From Promethearchaeota archaeon (GTDB taxonomy: Archaea; Asgardarchaeota; Lokiarchaeia; Sigynarchaeales; SOKP01): a stretch of DNA of 10,231 bases. Position numbers and translations under genes: made by a program. The notes under the pieces were generated by a model. That model saw only the letters and a list, made by a program, of their open reading frames with translations, made no database searches and was not told the DNA's origin. The DNA is taken from assembly GCA_014730295.1 (NCBI GenBank), contig WJIN01000432.1, forward strand, positions 1-10,231. Direction: 5' to 3'. Every line of letters starts with the position of its first letter. Within the stretch, counting starts at the first letter, position 1. Below are positions 1 through 5,387 of this stretch, in pieces.

Positions 1-88
1 AGTATTCTAACCATGAATAGATAATATTCTTACAATTCAATAAAATATTTTAGGAATAAATGATTTTTTTAGTTATATTACTGGATAC

Positions 89-96
89 TATAAATA
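89..96 (+). promoter_or_regulatory. TATA box for rpoN
   Basis: TATAAATA is centred about 26 bases upstream of the rpoN ATG at 118. That is the usual archaeal distance from TATA box to transcription start, so the transcript probably begins at or beside the start codon and is leaderless. No Shine-Dalgarno-like sequence lies before the ATG, which fits. The transcription start is inferred from spacing only. Confidence 0.6.
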
Positions 97-117
97 TTAT
101 TTTTTAGAATATTCACT

Positions 118-318
118 ATGATAATACCTATTAGATGCTTTTCTTGTGGAAAACTAATTGCTGACGCATATAAACCGTATAAGGAATATTTAGAAAAAGG
201 AGAGAGTTCTGAGAAAGCATTTGAAGAGCTAGGAATTAAACGATTTTGCTGCAAACGCTGCATTATTTCCCATGTAGATTTAGTTGACGATTTACTAAAA
301 TTTCCTCGCTTACAATAA
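118..318 (+). CDS. rpoN: DNA-directed RNA polymerase subunit Rpo10 (RpoN)
   Basis: This is the small zinc-binding subunit of archaeal RNA polymerase, equivalent to eukaryotic Rpb10, which helps assemble the Rpo3/Rpo11 platform. The 66-residue length is normal for the family. The N-terminus MIIPIRCFSCGK is the family signature. Zinc ligands are visible as C7 and C10, with the C44-C45-x2-C48 motif in FCCKRC. The ATG at 118 is fixed by this conserved N-terminus. In many archaea rpoN follows the L13-S9 ribosomal genes; here those genes are not directly upstream and the gene has its own TATA box. It converges on a small minus-strand zinc protein with only 22 bases between the two stop codons. Confidence 0.97.
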   Translation: MIIPIRCFSCGKLIADAYKPYKEYLEKGESSEKAFEELGIKRFCCKRCIISHVDLVDDLLKFPRLQ

Positions 319-336
319 TCTCATTCATTTTGGTTA

Positions 337-342
337 TTTTTT
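337..342 (+). terminator. possible poly-T terminator of rpoN
   Basis: A run of six T residues lies about 20 bases after the rpoN stop, followed by a second T5 run, and overlaps the stop codon of the convergent gene. Archaeal RNA polymerase terminates at T-rich tracts without needing a hairpin. The assignment is by position and composition only. Confidence 0.35.
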
Positions 343-538
343 AATGATTTTTCAAAGTCTTATTTTTCTCAGATTTATTTATTTTTAATGAGCAATCATC
401 ATCCCCCGCACAACCAGTATTAAAGCCTGTGTTAAATTTCTCGGATTGACATTGGGGGCAGATGGGTTTACCATGGTATTCTCCTTCCCCTTGAAAGATA
501 AAAGAAGTAGAATTTCCACAAAATATACAGTTCTCCAT
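341..538 (-). CDS. small six-cysteine zinc-ribbon protein, function unknown
   Basis: This is a 65-residue protein I do not recognise as a named family. C4-x2-C7 and C27-x2-C30 look like the two knuckles of a zinc ribbon, and C43 and C49 form an extra cysteine pair in an acidic loop (GCAGDDDC). The C-terminus is lysine and asparagine rich. There is no signal peptide or membrane segment. A TATA-like element centred about 27 bases upstream of the ATG points to a leaderless transcript and supports both the start and the reality of the gene. It ends 22 bases from the rpoN stop. The role is unknown; nucleic-acid or protein binding would be a guess from the fold type alone. Confidence 0.7.
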   Translation of the reverse strand: MENCIFCGNSTSFIFQGEGEYHGKPICPQCQSEKFNTGFNTGCAGDDDCSLKINKSEKNKTLKNH

Positions 539-560
539 AATCTATCAAATAATAGGTTAA

Positions 561-570
561 TATATATTTT
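561..570 (-). promoter_or_regulatory. TATA box for the small zinc protein
   Basis: Read on the minus strand this is AAAATATATA, centred about 27 bases before the ATG at 538, so transcription would begin almost exactly at the start codon. No ribosome binding site precedes that ATG. The call is by motif and spacing. Confidence 0.5.
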
Positions 571-672
571 TTTGAGTTTTAAGAGATAAATAAAAAGACT
601 CTAACTTCGTGAGAAGAGAATAAATTGTTCCTTTATGCTATAGAGATTAGAAGAGTGCTAAGAGTAAAAAAT

Positions 673-686
673 TTTATTTATTATAA
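673..686 (+). promoter_or_regulatory. candidate TATA region for the L7Ae-S28e operon
   Basis: The AT-only stretch TTTATTTATTATAA would place the transcription start near 705-710 and give a leader of about 50 bases holding the ribosome binding site GAGATGAT (747-754). A second AT-rich element at 729-740 would instead give a leaderless transcript. The sequence does not decide between them; the presence of a ribosome binding site favours the first. Confidence 0.35.
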
Positions 687-724
687 GTCATTATACTCTC
701 TATCTAAACTCGATGATTAATGAG

Positions 725-741
725 AATATTTTAAAAATATT
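725..741 (+). repeat. short inverted repeat in the L7Ae leader
   Basis: AATATTT (725-731) and AAATATT (735-741) can form a 7-bp stem with a three-base loop, flanked on both sides by GA dinucleotides, 17 bases before the L7Ae start codon. It is pure A/T, so it may be only a palindromic TATA-like element. Its position in the leader of an RNA-binding ribosomal protein is why it is recorded. Confidence 0.3.
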
Positions 742-758
742 TGAATGAGATGATATGA

Positions 759-1124
759 ATGAGTTATGTAAAATTTAAAACACCAGAAAAGTTACAAGAT
801 CAGATAAAACAAGGGCTAGATCAAATCGCCCAAGCAAGAGACTCGAAAATCCGAAAAGGAATGAACGAAACGACTAAAAGTATTGAACGTGGGACTGCCA
901 AACTGGTAATAATGGCAGAAGATGTAACACCACCCGAAATTTTGTTCCATATCCCCATCCTTTGCGATGAGAAGGGGGTGCCCTATGGATATGTATCCAG
1001 CCAGCAAGATTTAGGAAATGCGGTTAGAATTAATGTGAGCTCTTCCGCAGTGGCCGTTGAGGATGCTGGATCTGAGAATAACGTGTTATCTGATTTAGTT
1101 AGTAAACTTAAGAATTTAAAATAA
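759..1124 (+). CDS. rpl7ae: large ribosomal subunit protein L7Ae
   Basis: This kink-turn RNA-binding protein is part of the 50S subunit. In archaea it is also a core subunit of box C/D and H/ACA ribonucleoproteins and of RNase P. The length of 121 residues is typical. The family core is clear: RKGMNETTKSIERGTAKLV (about residues 32-50), then AEDVTPPEI, HIPILCDEKGVPYGYV and the LGNAV helix. The start at 759 has the ribosome binding site GAGATGAT four bases upstream, and the N-terminus aligns with the family. S28e follows 33 bases after the stop, which is the standard archaeal pairing. L24e and nucleoside diphosphate kinase, often next in this operon, are not present here. Confidence 0.96.
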   Translation: MSYVKFKTPEKLQDQIKQGLDQIAQARDSKIRKGMNETTKSIERGTAKLVIMAEDVTPPEILFHIPILCDEKGVPYGYVSSQQDLGNAVRINVSSSAVAVEDAGSENNVLSDLVSKLKNLK

Positions 1125-1139
1125 TAAATCTAAATTGCT

Positions 1140-1145
1140 AAGGAG
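1140..1145 (+). promoter_or_regulatory. ribosome binding site of S28e
   Basis: AAGGAG lies 12 bases before the ATG at 1158. It sits in the gap after the L7Ae stop, so S28e can start translation on its own within a shared message. Confidence 0.6.
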
Positions 1146-1157
1146 CCGTGTGGTAAA

Positions 1158-1397
1158 ATGTCAAGCAAAGATAAAAGCCAATTTACAGAGGATGACTCTA
1201 TTCCAGCTCAAGTAATCCAAGTAGTTGGACGAACGGGGTTAACTGGAGAAATCAATCAAATTAAAGTACGGATTTTAGAAGGTCCAGATAAAAATAGGAT
1301 TTTGACGCGAAACGTGAAAGGTCCTGTTCGGGAGGATGATGTAGTTCTCCTTAGAGAAGTTGAGCGAGAAGCACGAAAAATAAGAAAAAGACGATAA
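1158..1397 (+). CDS. rps28e: small ribosomal subunit protein S28e
   Basis: This 79-residue component of the 30S subunit has an OB fold and no counterpart in bacteria. The family pattern is complete: [22 protein letters not shown], then [17 protein letters not shown] and the basic C-terminus [10 protein letters not shown]. The length slightly exceeds the usual 68-75 residues because of an acidic leader of about 15 residues ([14 protein letters not shown]). The ATG is chosen because AAGGAG precedes it; an in-frame stop (TAA at 1153-1155) lies immediately before it. It is the last gene of the L7Ae operon here: the next gene downstream runs on the opposite strand, and its stop lies 33 bases away. 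Confidence 0.96.
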   Translation: MSSKDKSQFTEDDSIPAQVIQVVGRTGLTGEINQIKVRILEGPDKNRILTRNVKGPVREDDVVLLREVEREARKIRKRR

Positions 1398-1430
1398 AAT
1401 TAGTTGCCACGCATCATACCGTCATAGATT

Positions 1431-1652
1431 TCAACCTTCTTTTTCATCTTTAAAAAATTCTAACAGTTCCAAATTTACACTATATTCTTTTTGTAAATAT
1501 TCCCGTATGGCTGTTCTAATCGCTTCTGACCTGCTAGATACTAATCCCATTCCGATTAACTTTTGAATATTATCATCATAGCATTCAGGTATGTTAATAG
1601 TGATATTTTGCATTGGAGATTTTTTCTTCTCTATCTTATTATTTTTAGCCAT
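1431..1652 (-). CDS. ribbon-helix-helix (CopG/Arc-type) transcriptional regulator
   Basis: This 73-residue protein is a probable dimeric DNA-binding regulator. After a lysine-rich leader (residues 1-13) comes the DNA-contacting strand QNITINIP (15-22), then helix A (DDNIQKLIGMG), the turn LVSSRSEAIRTAIREYL (37-53) typical of CopG-like proteins, and a short acidic tail. The start at 1652 is preferred over a TTG at 1712 because the minus strand carries GAGGA about nine bases before the ATG, and because the TATA box at 1724-1734 would place the transcription start near 1702, downstream of the TTG. It has no toxin-like partner next to it, so an antitoxin role is not supported. Its target is unknown; self-regulation is common for this fold. 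Confidence 0.85.
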   Translation of the reverse strand: MAKNNKIEKKKSPMQNITINIPECYDDNIQKLIGMGLVSSRSEAIRTAIREYLQKEYSVNLELLEFFKDEKEG

Positions 1653-1979
1653 AAAAATCGTCCTCGAAATTAAGATTTTCAAAAGGGAACTTGAAATAGG
1701 CAAAACAACCAATTAGATTTGCGTATTTATAAAACCCTTAATCAATTTCACTTATCCGAAATATATATTACTTAAAGTTAAAGTTGTATATAAAAATTTC
1801 GTTCTCCCTAATTTTGTTATATAGTTCTCCTAATCATTGTGGAGATCTTGAACAATGCAAATACACTACTTTAATAATACTGAAAAAATTTTAAACACAT
1901 ACTCCTATCAATAAATAAAGTTGAGAGAAACGTATATGCAATAGTATTATAAGAGAGGAGAATAGATTTAAGGAATTGG
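1653..1979. other. longest gene-free stretch, between bud32 and the RHH regulator
   Basis: These 327 bases hold the leader and TATA box of the regulator at the left end and, near 1883-1888, a run of six A residues that would read as T6 about 92 bases after the bud32 stop and could help end that transcript. The rest is very AT-rich. I see no open reading frame with family similarity, no tRNA signature, and no repeat array. A small RNA cannot be ruled out by eye. Confidence 0.5.
1724..1734 (-). promoter_or_regulatory. TATA box for the RHH regulator
   Basis: On the minus strand the sequence is TTTTATAAATA, a strong archaeal TATA box. The usual spacing gives a start near 1702 and a leader of about 50 bases ending in the GAGGA ribosome binding site. 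A leader of this length would leave room for an operator bound by the regulator itself, but no obvious inverted repeat is visible there. Confidence 0.55.
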
Positions 1980-2654
1980 TTACAGTCGATCTTGTTTTTT
2001 AATATATCGACCACGGGTTTCTATAATTTTAATATTTTTGATAATAGATTCACTTAAACTTCTAATTCCTTTTGGATATGCATTTTTATAGCCATCAAGG
2101 AACATTTTAAAACAAAGCTTATAATTATCTCCATGAGATGAAATCAATACACGTTTAAAGAGATGAAGATCCACACTTTTATCTTCAATAGAATCAGAAT
2201 ATTCATGTAAACCAAAATCAATCAAAAATAATTTTTCTCTCTTAGTCAATATTATATTACTCGTCGTTATATCACCATGAATTTGCCCATTTTGATGGAG
2301 TTTCGAAATAAATTCTCCTAGCTTTCGAAAAATCCATTTTTTTTGATTATTAGAAAGTTGATTCATAATATCCTTCAATTTCTCCCCATTAACATAACCC
2401 ATTACTATTATTGAGTTCAAATAATCTATTTCATAGACTTGAGGGACGTTTATACCCAATTCTTTGGCTTTAATCAAAGCCCGAGCCTCATTAATGGTTC
2501 TTTGAAAACGAATTTGCTTATCTAATTCTTCTATTCTATATTGTTTGGGAATTCTGTGCTTAAAAATTACATCATGCCCGAACCATTGTCCTGTAAAGAG
2601 TATCGCTTCTGCTCCTTTTTTTATAATCTCCTTTTTCATAATACTATGAGCCAT
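1980..2654 (-). CDS. bud32: KEOPS complex kinase/ATPase Bud32
   Basis: Bud32 is the small atypical kinase of the KEOPS complex. It binds Kae1 and supports t6A formation on ANN-decoding tRNAs. The length of 224 residues is normal for a stand-alone archaeal Bud32. Kinase landmarks are present: GAEA (14-17), the lysine in FKHRIPKQYR (K32), E56 in NEAR, the catalytic loop HGDITTSN (126-133), DFG (146-148), and the Bud32-specific EDKSVDLHLFKR (157-168). The C-terminus RGRY is also typical. The ATG at 2654 has GGAGAG eight bases upstream, inside the end of kae1; an in-frame ATG five codons further in is a less likely start. It lies in the same frame as kae1, three bases after that gene's TAG stop, so translation is probably coupled. 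Confidence 0.96.
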   Translation of the reverse strand: MAHSIMKKEIIKKGAEAILFTGQWFGHDVIFKHRIPKQYRIEELDKQIRFQRTINEARALIKAKELGINVPQVYEIDYLNSIIVMGYVNGEKLKDIMNQLSNNQKKWIFRKLGEFISKLHQNGQIHGDITTSNIILTKREKLFLIDFGLHEYSDSIEDKSVDLHLFKRVLISSHGDNYKLCFKMFLDGYKNAYPKGIRSLSESIIKNIKIIETRGRYIKKQDRL

Positions 2655-2657
2655 AAT

Positions 2658-3662
2658 CTATTCTCTCCATGGTATTGGAATCTTATCCATTCTTTCTTTT
2701 GGTTTGATAATAGTATCATCTATAAGATCGTCTCCTTGAGATCTATATTGTAAGATTCCAGTCCAGGCGATCATAGCGCCATTATCTCCCGCAAAGCGTA
2801 AGGGAACTGCTTCAAACCGAGCATTATGCTCTTCACTAATATAATGTATCATATGTTGAAGACGTTTATTAGCCGCAACTCCTCCTGTAAGGAGTACCTC
2901 CTTTTTTTCTGTATGCGCTAATGCTCTCTCAGTCACTTCAGAAAGCATAGCAAATGCAGTCTCTTGTAATGAATTGGACACATCTTTTAAATCATATTCA
3001 TTCCCATATTCCGGTGATTCAATCAGCTTTTTCGCTGCGGTAAATAATCCAGAGAAAGATAGATCCATTCCTTTTACAACATAAGGCAACTTAATATATT
3101 TTTGAGATTGTTCTGCCAATTTTTCGATTTTTGGCCCTCCAGGATGAGCTAAACCAACTTCTCGCGCAAACGAATCGATCATGTTTCCAATCGCTAAGTC
3201 TAGCGTTTCCCCAAAGATCTGATATCGTGAAGATTCATAAGCACTAACGATGGTATTCCCTCCCGATACGTATAGGGTAAGGGGATCTTCAATTTGACAC
3301 ATAAGTCTCCCTATCTCAATATGGGCTATGCAATGATTTACTCCAATTATCGGGATTTTAAGTTTTTGGCTTAATAAACGAGAAATAATAGCACCAATCT
3401 TAAGAATGGGACCAAGACCGGGGCTCTTACTAAATGCGATGAGATCGATATCATGAATGTTGATATTGGCTTCTTTAATAGCTTTCTTAATAACGATGTC
3501 AAAATTATTAAGATGCTGTTCTTTAACCTGGGCAGGATGTAGGCCTCCTGTTTTAGGTTTAAAGATGTCATTTACTATACTTAAGGTGTTCCCATTAAAG
3601 TCTACAATTCCTACACCAAATGTATGAGCAGTAGATTCAATTCCGAGAGCGATGTGTGTCAT
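2658..3662 (-). CDS. kae1: tRNA N6-threonylcarbamoyladenosine synthase subunit Kae1
   Basis: Kae1 is the catalytic ASKHA-fold subunit of KEOPS. It transfers threonylcarbamoyl to A37 of tRNAs that read ANN codons, using the intermediate made by TsaC/Sua5. The 334 residues match the family. Visible landmarks are GIEST (7-11), the metal ligands H110 and H114 in NHCIAH, YVSGGNT (131-137), the HPGGPKIE segment near 173, LLTGGVAANKRL near 258, and AGDNGAMIA near 291-299 with the conserved aspartate. The C-terminus ...PIPWRE is a natural Kae1 end, so the gene is not truncated. A TATA-like element lies 36-43 bases upstream of the ATG, and S27ae ends 109 bases upstream. Many archaea encode Kae1 and Bud32 as one fused protein; here they are separate but in frame. 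Confidence 0.97.
   Translation of the reverse strand: MTHIALGIESTAHTFGVGIVDFNGNTLSIVNDIFKPKTGGLHPAQVKEQHLNNFDIVIKKAIKEANINIHDIDLIAFSKSPGLGPILKIGAIISRLLSQKLKIPIIGVNHCIAHIEIGRLMCQIEDPLTLYVSGGNTIVSAYESSRYQIFGETLDLAIGNMIDSFAREVGLAHPGGPKIEKLAEQSQKYIKLPYVVKGMDLSFSGLFTAAKKLIESPEYGNEYDLKDVSNSLQETAFAMLSEVTERALAHTEKKEVLLTGGVAANKRLQHMIHYISEEHNARFEAVPLRFAGDNGAMIAWTGILQYRSQGDDLIDDTIIKPKERMDKIPIPWRE
2663..2668 (-). promoter_or_regulatory. ribosome binding site of bud32 inside kae1
   Basis: On the minus strand the bases read GGAGAG, overlapping the Trp-Arg-Glu codons that end kae1 and lying eight bases before the bud32 ATG. It argues that Bud32 is made by its own initiation rather than by reading through the kae1 stop. 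Confidence 0.6.
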
Positions 3663-3697
3663 TTTTTAATTAGACTTAAAGATAGTAGTAACACGAT

Positions 3698-3705
3698 TAT
3701 TTATA
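3698..3705 (-). promoter_or_regulatory. TATA-like element before kae1
   Basis: The minus strand reads TATAAATA, the same octamer as before rpoN. The predicted transcription start near 3675 would give a leader of about 13 bases with no ribosome binding site. This suggests kae1-bud32 can be transcribed separately from S24e-S27ae. Confidence 0.45.
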
Positions 3706-3771
3706 GTTTGAATATAACAATATAAAAAGATTCCTAAAAGCAGAGGCAAAAGAGAATAATTAATATTAAGA

Positions 3772-3987
3772 TTATGTGGATTTCGAGCGTTTTCTTGGAG
3801 ATCTTCGTCTTGTGCGTCCAGAAGTTTTTTTTCCTTTTCTCTTAAATACTGTGTATCCACATCGTCCACATACCCATCGATCATAATGATCCCCCATAAA
3901 TACAGCTGGGCCACATTTTGGGCATGTTCTATTTGTTCTTGTAAGTTTATCTCCCTCAACTTTATAATATTTTGAAGTGTCTGTCAT
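3772..3987 (-). CDS. rps27ae: small ribosomal subunit protein S27ae
   Basis: This zinc-ribbon protein of the 30S subunit is the archaeal version of the eukaryotic protein that is made fused to ubiquitin; no ubiquitin domain is present here. The first 50 residues hold the family signature YYKVEGDKLTRTNRTCPKCG, with zinc ligands C22, C25, C40 and C43 (CGRCGYT). At 71 residues it is longer than many archaeal members because of a 20-residue basic tail, rich in R, K and S, after the ribbon. The start has AGGTGA nine bases upstream (plus-strand 3997-4002), a strong site. It follows S24e with a 23-base gap, the usual archaeal pair. Confidence 0.95.
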   Translation of the reverse strand: MTDTSKYYKVEGDKLTRTNRTCPKCGPAVFMGDHYDRWVCGRCGYTVFKRKGKKTSGRTRRRSPRKRSKST

Positions 3988-3996
3988 ATTTTAATC

Positions 3997-4002
3997 TCAC
4001 CT
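3997..4002 (-). promoter_or_regulatory. ribosome binding site of S27ae
   Basis: The minus strand reads AGGTGA nine bases before the ATG, one of the best matches in the window to the archaeal 16S rRNA 3' end. It fits an internal gene of a shared S24e-S27ae message, since such genes cannot be leaderless. Confidence 0.65.
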
Positions 4003-4010
4003 ATAATGTA

Positions 4011-4364
4011 TTAATAACCGAATAATTGTTGATATGGTTCTCCTTTTCGTTTTAATTTATAAATTTCGGAACGGGTATCGGGATCCAAATTACGCACTTG
4101 AATATGGAACGGTTCATAATACTTCAATTCATCAGCATTTTCATATACCATTCCCTGACCCATCGAATAGGAGCCTCCGAAATGTGATTTGATATTTCTA
4201 ATTATCGTAAATTCTTGCTTTGCACCTTGCATCGCGGCAAGCTTTTTCTTAACCTCAAGTCGATTAGGTACGCTTTCGCCGAAATGATCTATTCTAAACT
4301 TAATTTCAGTTCTATCCACGAGCGGATTCTTTTTTTCTTCGAGAATTTCTATTTCAAATGTCAT
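4011..4364 (-). CDS. rps24e: small ribosomal subunit protein S24e
   Basis: This archaeal/eukaryotic 30S protein has 117 residues, slightly more than the usual 98-110. The family pattern is clear: MTFEIEILEEKKNPLVDRTEI at the N-terminus, the conserved strand-helix region with RLEVKKKLAAMQGAKQEF, then IRNIKSHFGGSYSMGQGMVYEN. The C-terminal extension ends in GEPYQQLFGY. The ATG at 4364 matches the family N-terminus; no strong ribosome binding site precedes it, and a TATA-like element 35-44 bases upstream suggests a leader of about 12 bases. S27ae follows 23 bases later. Upstream, a plus-strand membrane protein gene separates it from dephospho-CoA kinase. Confidence 0.95.
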   Translation of the reverse strand: MTFEIEILEEKKNPLVDRTEIKFRIDHFGESVPNRLEVKKKLAAMQGAKQEFTIIRNIKSHFGGSYSMGQGMVYENADELKYYEPFHIQVRNLDPDTRSEIYKLKRKGEPYQQLFGY

Positions 4365-4398
4365 CTTACATCTATTTTCTGTTAATTGAGCAATCTCT

Positions 4399-4408
4399 TA
4401 ATTTAAAG
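4399..4408 (-). promoter_or_regulatory. TATA-like element for S24e-S27ae
   Basis: CTTTAAATTA on the minus strand is placed to start transcription near 4376, about 12 bases before the S24e ATG. The region is shared with the divergent promoter of the membrane protein gene. Confidence 0.4.
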
Positions 4409-4419
4409 ATGATTATATG

Positions 4420-4430
4420 TTATATATAAT
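4420..4430 (+). promoter_or_regulatory. TATA box for the small membrane protein
   Basis: TTATATATAAT would start transcription near 4452, some 25 bases before the preferred ATG at 4477. The area is AT-rich enough that alternatives exist. Confidence 0.4.
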
Positions 4431-4476
4431 AATTATATAATATCAAATAAAATTTTTGATTTTAAAGCTTAGAAGG

Positions 4477-4695
4477 ATGTCAGAAACACAAAAATTACAC
4501 CATAAAGCCAAAGTCATGTTTATATTAGAATTGTTGATCTTTTTTGGGATATTTCTTATTTATTTTTGGCTACGGTCCGTGATCGTGGGGCTTTATTATC
4601 TTATTTTCATCCTTAGTTTAGTTATTTGGATTATCGCGATCGTCCTAACATTAGCAATCTACAATAATACGCGGGAAAAGAATAATGTCGATTGA
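4477..4695 (+). CDS. small two-helix membrane protein, function unknown
   Basis: This is a 72-residue protein I do not recognise. A short polar N-terminus (MSETQKLHHKAK) leads into two hydrophobic helices, about residues 13-32 and 37-62, joined by a tight turn containing WLRS, and it ends in a charged tail (NNTREKNNVD). The pattern is that of a helical hairpin in the membrane with both ends on the same side. A TTG at 4456 could extend it by seven residues; the ATG is preferred, although the spacing of AGAAGG immediately before it is too short to act as a normal ribosome binding site. It sits on the opposite strand inside the conserved ribosomal and transcription cluster, between S24e and dephospho-CoA kinase, and converges on the latter with 28 bases between stops. 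Confidence 0.7.
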   Translation: MSETQKLHHKAKVMFILELLIFFGIFLIYFWLRSVIVGLYYLIFILSLVIWIIAIVLTLAIYNNTREKNNVD

Positions 4696-4723
4696 AAACT
4701 AATTAATTTGATTTTAGCGGCCT

Positions 4724-5314
4724 TTATTTCATCCTTTCCATAAATTTAAGGAACCTATTCACATTTTTCTTTATCTTTTTTGTAACCTCAACCACTACTA
4801 TGCCTTCGGGTATTTGATGAGCGGAATCTGTAATAGGGGGTTGTCCGTAGAATACAAAATTTATAGTCTCAGTATCTAAAGGAAGAAGTGAAATGAGGGG
4901 CAAAACTAACAGATCTTCTTCTCCTTCAATAATTTTTAGCAATGTACGTTTTTCTAAAGTGAGAATATCTTCTAATACATCCCAGCTATGTTTAGAAATT
5001 GTTCCCTTTGGATTTTTAAGTGTTCTGATCTCTTCAAAAAAATCAATCCCGTCGATTTGTATATTTTTCCTCTGCGTTTTCTCATCGATAATACATATTT
5101 TGATGTAAGGTCGCAAGAAATCGCTTGCCAGAAAATCTTGGGCTACAATATCTCCAACAATATAAAAATTGAACTCACTTCCGTCAATATTTAATTTTCT
5201 GAATTTGTTTTCAACTTTTGGAATTGTTTCTTTTCTTGGGCCCGAAATTAAGGTATCTAGGGGCTGAGCAAATAAATGACGTCTATCTTCTGGGACTTTT
5301 AATTTTTCATTCAT
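4724..5314 (-). CDS. GTP-dependent dephospho-CoA kinase (DUF359 family)
   Basis: This archaeal enzyme makes the last step of coenzyme A synthesis, phosphorylating dephospho-CoA with GTP; it is unrelated to bacterial CoaE. The 196 residues fit the family. Conserved blocks are VGDIVAQ (53-59), the D-x2-T motif IIDEKTQRK (75-83), NPKGTISKHSWDVLED (101-116), EGEEDLLVLPL (130-140), YGQP (156-159) and GIVVVEVT (171-178). The ATG at 5314 fits the usual N-terminus (KVPEDRRHLFAQPL). A TATA-like element 23-31 bases upstream (5337-5345) suggests a leaderless transcript. Its place between Spt4 and S24e is a widespread archaeal arrangement and supports the call. The functional assignment comes from family knowledge. 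Confidence 0.92.
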   Translation of the reverse strand: MNEKLKVPEDRRHLFAQPLDTLISGPRKETIPKVENKFRKLNIDGSEFNFYIVGDIVAQDFLASDFLRPYIKICIIDEKTQRKNIQIDGIDFFEEIRTLKNPKGTISKHSWDVLEDILTLEKRTLLKIIEGEEDLLVLPLISLLPLDTETINFVFYGQPPITDSAHQIPEGIVVVEVTKKIKKNVNRFLKFMERMK

Positions 5315-5336
5315 ACTATAAATAAGATCTTAAGTC

Positions 5337-5345
5337 TATAAAAAA
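5337..5345 (-). promoter_or_regulatory. TATA box for dephospho-CoA kinase
   Basis: The minus strand reads TTTTTTATA, centred about 27 bases before the ATG, in the 73-base gap after spt4. It predicts a leaderless transcript, consistent with the lack of a ribosome binding site. Confidence 0.5.
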
Positions 5346-5387
5346 TTGACAAAACCAACTATAAGTCTCTTGCAGAAAGAGTGAGTT

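Noticed and set aside
705..758. A kink-turn in the L7Ae leader that could let L7Ae control its own message, as described in some archaea.
   Set aside because: GA dinucleotides flank the 725-741 hairpin in a suitable place for tandem G-A pairs, but the bases beyond them do not pair to form the second stem, and the hairpin is all A/T.
1431..1652. A toxin-antitoxin pair including the RHH protein as antitoxin.
   Set aside because: No second small gene adjoins it on the same strand; downstream is the end of S28e on the opposite strand and upstream is gene-free.
1653..1712. A 20-residue N-terminal extension of the RHH regulator starting at TTG 1712.
   Set aside because: The TATA box places transcription downstream of the TTG, and GAGGA precedes the ATG at 1652.
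2541..2753. A plus-strand frame across the kae1/bud32 junction.
   Set aside because: It is antisense to two well-conserved genes and has no promoter, ribosome binding site or family features.
3666..3959. A 97-residue open frame overlapping S27ae.
   Set aside because: It is a shadow of S27ae in another frame; S27ae has conserved cysteines, family length and a strong ribosome binding site.
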